A stretch of DNA of 64,000 bases, taken from contig NW_004955418.1 of assembly GCF_000276665.1 (NCBI RefSeq), forward strand, positions 8,989,949-9,053,948. The letters are read 5' to 3'. The stretch's first letter is position 1; the number at the start of each line of letters is the position of its first letter. Position numbers and translations under genes: made by a program. Positions 58,381-64,000 of this stretch are shown in pieces. The DNA comes from Chinchilla lanigera. Taxonomy: Eukaryota; Chordata; Mammalia; Rodentia; Chinchillidae. The notes under the pieces are model-generated. The model saw only the letters and a list, made by a program, of their open reading frames with translations, was not told the DNA's origin and did no database searches.

Positions 58381-58981
58381 TATGTTCAGTGAAGGTTTTT
58401 TCTATTTGTCTTTTGTTATTTTCTCTTCACCTTGTTTTGCAATAGGGTTATTAGAAGAAGGTCCGTTCAGATTCATAACTGGGAATCCAGCTAGCAAGGG
58501 TTTCATTTCTCTACTTCAATACATTTATTTTTCACTTTTCCGAATTAGTGTTCAGTGCTTTCAACATTTTCTTGATACTATTTCTCTTGACTCTTGGTAT
58601 TTATAAGCTTTTTAAAAATGTTATAAATGACTTTAGGTTGACATTTCTATGTAAAAGTTATACAGAAAGATTTTGTGTGTTTCATGTAGTTTCTTCCTCA
58701 TGTAACATTTTGCATTTCTAAAGTGAATCCCCATTAGGGATCACAAAAGGATCTTAATAAAACCCATCAGCCCTATTCAGACTTAAGCAGTGTTAGATAC
58801 TTTTATGTTATGCATTTAGTTCCATGTGATTTTATCAAATGTAGTTTTATAGTGACCAGTGTCACAATCAATACACAGGGGTGTTTCAATATAGGGATTC
58901 TTCATTCTCATTTTAGACATAACCACATTCCTTATTCCATAGTCTAATGCCTGGTGGTAACTAATCTGTTCTGTAGTTCTT
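58381..58981. other. AT-rich sequence, no gene seen
   Basis: No gene or repeat recognised. Confidence 0.5.
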
Positions 58982-59070
58982 CTTTTTTCTTTTTTGGCAC
59001 CAAGAATTGAACTCACAACCTCAAGTGTGCCAGGCAGATACTGTGCCAGTGAGGTATATCTTTGGTCCCT
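58982..59070 (-). mobile_element. ID SINE, diverged
   Basis: TTTTTTGGCACCAAGAATTG, CAACCTCAAGTGTGCCAGGC, GTGAGGTATATCTTTGGTCC in minus-strand ID order. Confidence 0.85.
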
Positions 59071-59397
59071 GTTCTCTATTTTTATAATTTGGTCACTTCA
59101 AAAATATAACATGAATGAAATCAAGGAGTATGCAAAGTTTAAGATTGGGTTTTATTGTTAAGCATTATGGAATAGAGATTTAACCAACTTTAATGTTTGT
59201 TGATAATAAAATGTTTGTTTTTTCATTTTGAGTAGTATTCTATTACGAGGTATTAGTGGTATTTTATTAGCAACACAGTTTGCTAATTATTAATTTCCAT
59301 CTTTTTGTATTGGGTTATGAAAAGCATTTCAGGGTAGTTAATTTCCTTCTATAATAATATTCAACTATTGGAGTGGAAATTCTTTATTTCATCTTTT

Positions 59398-59510
59398 TGG
59401 GTTTTTTTGTTTTGTTTTACTTTGCTTTGTTTTGTTTCTCCTAAGAATAGAACTTATTACCTCACACTTGCCAGGGAGGCGCTGTGCCGCTGAGCTATAT
59501 TCCCACCTCT
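59398..59510 (-). mobile_element. ID SINE with TSD
   Basis: Minus-strand ID with a T/G-rich left tail. Flanked by TTTATTTCATCTTTT at 59383-59397 and TTTATTTCACCTTTT at 59511-59525 (15-bp TSD, one mismatch). Confidence 0.93.
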
Positions 59511-61683
59511 TTTATTTCACCTTTTAAACTCTATTTCAAAGAGATTACTTGTCTGTGAAGTTTTCAGGCTTTGGCAATAAGATTAATTTTTCAATTGTTC
59601 CATGCCATGGGATACATGTAAACTTCAGGCTTTGGAAGTATACTTACATGGTAGTTTTGATAGATATTTTTCACGTTCAATTTTCATACTTTTTTAAAAG
59701 TTTTTTAAACTATGTTGATACATAACTTTATGCAAATATTTTGTAAATCTCAGATTCAGATCTTTTTGGAAGATTCTTTCATCTCAGAATTATCTAGGCA
59801 GAAGGAAAATTCATTTTATTTTCCTAATTAAGTAAGCAGATAAATTTTATACTAAATTTCCTAGAGATAAGGAGCATATTTTCTCAAATGTGATTGTGAT
59901 AGGTGCTGGAGATCCAGCTTTCACCTATTTCAATATGATATTGAAGATCAGAGTAAATAAATTCAAAAGAGGCAAGCTGAATACCCTTAGAATTATTTTT
60001 ATTGAAGTGACATGTCTGGCATATAAATGTATATGCAGCTCTCTTACAGCTCTAAGTGATAGGTAGGTAAAGTAGTACATTAAGTTGGAAGTATGGACAT
60101 ATGAAAGCTAAAACAGTGAGCCTTGACTAGCTTAGGGAGGGAGACATAGATTTTTGCCTCTATCTCCTGTATTTATCCTAATGTTTACTTTTCAAAGCCT
60201 ACACAGATATAATTTGAAGTAATTGCTAATTGTCTTCAAATCATAGGTTGAAAAAAGAGCTGCCTTTCTAAACTATTTACTTTATAGCATATGTTCATTT
60301 TCCTATTGGATTATTCTACTAGAGAGCACCACTTGAGAAAAATAGAAATGCAGCATGTTTTTTAAAATTGAGATTGAGACCATATTATAAGCAAATCTTA
60401 TCTGAAGGAGCTGAGGCTTCATTCTGTAGGCAATGGGGCATCATTGATTATTTTTTTGAGTCAGGAATCATTGTGATCTAATTGTTCTTCTGGAAAAAGT
60501 CATAGGCAAAATGGCAGAATTGATTGGAGCAAAATAACTAGAAGCTAAAAAGCCTATTATCAGTCATAGCCTATGTTCTTAAGTACAAAAATACAGCTAT
60601 CACATGAGAAGCAATGAAATATAAACGAAAAATACAAATTAAAATTATATCAAGTATATTTGAACTCACTGATTCATACAAAACATATTATGTTTGATAA
60701 TTCACGAACATTTGGTTTAATGTATTATTGTATAGTTAATCCTTTTTATATCCCCTCTAATCTCAATTACTTATCCTTCTATGAATTAATTTAAATGATA
60801 ATAATTTCATATACTATTTTGAAAGACAGATATCTTGAATAATCTGTTAGCATAAGTATAGGGCCCTAAAAGTAATTCTTTTAAAAGTAAAATCCCATTT
60901 TCTTTCATTTGTATAAATGTTACAGTGTGTATAGAAAGCTATTTTTCCTTTTCATCTGAAATTCTCAACAATCATTCCTGAAAACAACCATGTAATGAAA
61001 TTGTTATGAACTTGAATAAGTGTAGGAACAATTTTTGACTGAATAAATAAGAGAGAGAAGTGATCAAGGATTCCTATATATGAAAAAGCTCTTTTTCCAT
61101 TTTGACATTTTGTGAAATCTGACAAAGTGATGTGGAGAAATTCTGCAGTGAGGCATCTGTGTAGAAAATATAAAATTTGAATGACTTAACCAAAATCTGT
61201 CACTATTTAAATATAGTATAAAATTATGTGTGTAAAAACCTTCAAGTCTATATCAACATATTTTAATCAGGAAATAATGACGTGCTTTAACCAATCAGAA
61301 CATAACATTGGTCTCTGGTCCACATTTCTGTGCTTTCTCTTCATTTTTTCCTGTCTGCTGAACACTCCTGTTACCCTCCCATGACAGAATATGTTCTCAT
61401 GGAAAGTAAAACATGATTTAGTTTTACACTTCTACCAGTGCTTTTGCTTAATGTTACATTTTTTACAGCTACTTTGAGGCTATTTCAATTAGAATAGGCA
61501 GAAGTACTTGGCTTATCCAAGTAAATGACACTAATCAAATTTAAATTTTTATCAGTATTCCTTATTGTCACAACTCTCAGTACTGCGACATTTTATGTTT
61601 ATAGTGCAGTAATCGTTATGTATTTTGTCAGACGTCTCTGTCTTTAATGGTTAAAGCACAGCTAATACTAGAAAAACATATCA
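59511..61683. other. AT-rich sequence, no gene seen
   Basis: No gene or repeat recognised. Confidence 0.5.
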
Positions 61684-61860
61684 GGCCATGCATGATAGCT
61701 CATGCCTGTAATCCCAACACTCAGGAGGCTGAGGCAAGAGGATTGTCAGGAGTTCAAGGTCAACCTGGGATACATAGTAAGTTTAAGGCCAACCTGAACT
61801 ACAAAGCAAGATCTTGTCTCAAAATAAATAAATAAATAGATAAATAAATGAGTGAATACA
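61684..61860 (+). mobile_element. B1 SINE with internal duplication
   Basis: GGCCATGCATGATAGCTCAT, GGAGGCTGAGGCAAGAGGAT, and the two 29-nt-type units (TTCAAGGTCAACCTGGG and TTTAAGGCCAACCTGAAC), then TCTTGTCTC and an AATA-rich tail. Confidence 0.93.
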
Positions 61861-63299
61861 TAAATAAAATTTTAAAAAGAAAATCCTATTGGAATAAAGA
61901 CTTATTGGTTGTGCAGATTGCTAAGAAACTTAAATGTAGAAGAACAATTCAATAAACATTTCATTGTGAATAATGTGCATAAAAGAGCATGACATACTCA
62001 TTAAGAACATGATAAGACTTCTCAAAATACTCTGAACTAAAGCATGGCATCATTCACTTTTTATAATTTCTTTCTACTCATACATTATGTATGAATTTCT
62101 TAAGTGGTTCAACCACATCAAATGTATATGTTTATGAAAAGGGGGTGTAAAAGTGAAAAATGAAAGAAGTAGAACTTTAAAAATAAAATGAGTATATGGA
62201 AAGCCATATAACATGCATTATGTACAAAGCATGATAAATGCATCAAAGATAACTAGTGCAATAGTGAAAGGACGAATATAAAGATAAAAGCACATTATAC
62301 AAGAATGCAGATTTTAAGAAAAGCACAGGTTTGGACCTGTCTTTTCCCACCTCTCATGTTTAGACCCACTTAATGAAGGAATATCTGTGCAAAATTGGAG
62401 GGCAGGCAGCTAACATAAATATATAGCAAATGTAGTCCAGTCTAATTATAGACATATGGCTACACAGTAAATATAAAGATATATCTTTGCAGCAGTAGAG
62501 GTAGAAGCGAGGATATAGGCATTTTAGAAAAGAAGGATATAAACACATTTGTTGCCTTTCATATGTATTTGGAATAGTCTTTCTCATGCCTGAAATATCA
62601 TATTTACCTATTTTTTGTCAAATCAATGAGTGAACATCTAGTCCTATATTGTGTTTCATATGATAATTGATTGAAAGCTGTAGCTAGATTATATAAAATA
62701 TTTGACAATTACAGCCTATTTACAATGCTTTCAAAATTTAGCCTGGTTCATTACTATAACTGTCTTACTGAGGTATTTTTCTCAATGATTATGCAGTTCA
62801 AATATTATCATATTTTTTGCTATCTTGATAATATAAATGTGATTTTCTACAGTATTTGTCAGCTATTGACTTATCTTTAACTTTTATTGCATTCATTCAG
62901 CATATCATTTTAAATAGGCAGTTCTCCCACTATACTGATATTTTAATTCAATTAACATGATTTTGAAATGTAACATAGAAATAAGCTATATGAAATAATT
63001 ATATTTTTCTGCATAATGAGTTGCATGTTTGCAGATAAATGTTTCATCAACTTTCCCTTATTTTTAATATGAATAGATTATTATCCAGAAATATTTAAGA
63101 AAATTTTTCCAATTGGACTAGTCTTTCAATAGAAAACATCATCTAACTTATTTCTCGATAGATTCTGCAAATTCGTCTTATTACATATGCATCAGTATTG
63201 TCATTTATGTGTCACACTAATATGAGAGAATCCTAACTCTATATCTGTGAAAACAGTAGAATTTACATGTAGAAATGAATACCGCACACACACTCACAA

Positions 63300-63700
63300 A
63301 CTGAACTTCCAAGATGTATGTAGTATGGTATAGCTGTTGTGTGGATTACTTGATGGCTTCATGAAACTTTGTAGCAAACGAATAATGACTTGTATAAACG
63401 GACCTCACTGGCTACAGCAAAACTGTTTAATTATTGCATTCTTAAAGTGACTGTAATTAAAGTAATCTCCAAAGCCACAAGAAATTAATATATCAGACTT
63501 CAGATTGCATGCAACATTTGTTGCACAAGATGGTAGTTTAATATGCAGTCTGTGTTATAATTCACTGTTAATCTTTTAATACTGAACCTTTAACACGCCA
63601 GGCTTAAGGTATTGCTGCTGTAACAACATAAGTTTGAACTCAACTACAGATGAAAATGAGCAAGAAAGCATGCAGTCAAACTGGGATGGTAGAAGAATAC
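63300..63700. promoter_or_regulatory. Candidate conserved non-coding element
   Basis: Complex, repeat-free segment with GTTTAATTATTGCATTC, GACTGTAATTAAAGTAATC, AAGAAATTAATATATCAG and other homeodomain-like cores. No ORF. Looks like a deeply conserved developmental element, by pattern only. Confidence 0.35.
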
Positions 63701-63978
63701 CATCACTAAAAATAAATGTTAGTGCCAGTACTTACATTTCATAAGCATCAAATCTGAGCACTGGAGAAATCACCTAAAATTTTACAGTTTGACTTCACTT
63801 TTCATGGCAAAATCTTGTACTGCCTATCAAATTAACAACAAAAAATAACCAGCCAGAAACACGTTTAGACAAGATAGATAAGGAATTCTTGATCTATGAA
63901 ACATATGTTATTGATTTCTTTATTTTATAAATGGTACTCACTTTCAGAGGGTACAAAAATTGTCACTGTTAATTACTA

Positions 63979-64000
63979 TATATATATACATATATATATA
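63979..64000 (+). repeat. (TA)n run at window end
   Basis: TA-rich run continuing to the end of the window. Confidence 0.85.

Larger units (their letters stand above)
61861..64000. other. AT-rich sequence with a candidate conserved element
   Basis: No gene or repeat recognised apart from the terminal TA repeat. See 63300-63700. Confidence 0.5.

Noticed and set aside
1..64000. A novel bacterial-type system (operon, defence island, phage)
   Set aside because: All evidence (SINEs, LINEs, LTRs, microsatellites, no dense coding) indicates mammalian intergenic or intronic DNA.

Overview
The window is non-coding mammalian nuclear DNA. Rodents are the likely source: it carries tRNA-derived ID SINEs (nearly always with a poly(A)/poly(T) tail and often target-site duplications, TSDs), 7SL-derived B1 SINEs with the internal ~29-nt duplication, L1 LINEs and rodent-type MaLR LTRs. 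The ID sequence ends in a GGTACC-type 3' box and I saw no murid B2 or B4, so a non-murid rodent (for example a castorimorph or related lineage) is plausible but unproven. I could support no host protein-coding exon, tRNA gene, CRISPR array, operon or bacterial feature. Nearly all longer ORFs lie in L1 reading frames, antisense to them, or in low-complexity sequence.

Layout. Positions 1-810 are AT-rich and unassigned. About 815-14430 is a stratified transposon stack. An older minus-strand L1 (L1-A) is split inside its ORF1 by a near-full-length younger minus-strand L1 (L1-B, 4515-11108) with a 16-bp TSD. L1-B itself received two ID SINEs. The remaining 5' half of L1-A ORF1 was hit by two solo LTRs (11400-11964 and 12076-12454), and the sequence upstream carries an ID SINE and a long purine tract. 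From 14680 to 28990 there are an inverted ~400-bp near-identical repeat pair about 12 kb apart, a twin-primed (5'-inverted) L1 with a 100-N assembly gap, old L1 pieces, and B1/ID copies. From 29 to 47 kb the sequence is mostly AT-rich and single-copy in appearance, with MIR/L2 relics, MLT1/MaLR LTRs, one LTR that landed in an L1-borne TA microsatellite, and a few regions that look like conserved non-coding elements. From 47.5 to 59.5 kb there are an old L1 broken by a hAT-type DNA transposon and a MaLR LTR, a second hAT copy, an L1M/HAL1-like element and several IDs. From 59.5 to 64 kb the sequence is AT-rich and probably unique, with one B1 and a candidate conserved element near the end.

No genes cooperate here in a pathway. 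The useful content is insertion history, a probable assembly artefact at the gap, unusual rearrangements inside SINEs, and candidate regulatory islands. I found no credible new biological system. All family names are from memory of consensus features and need RepeatMasker confirmation.
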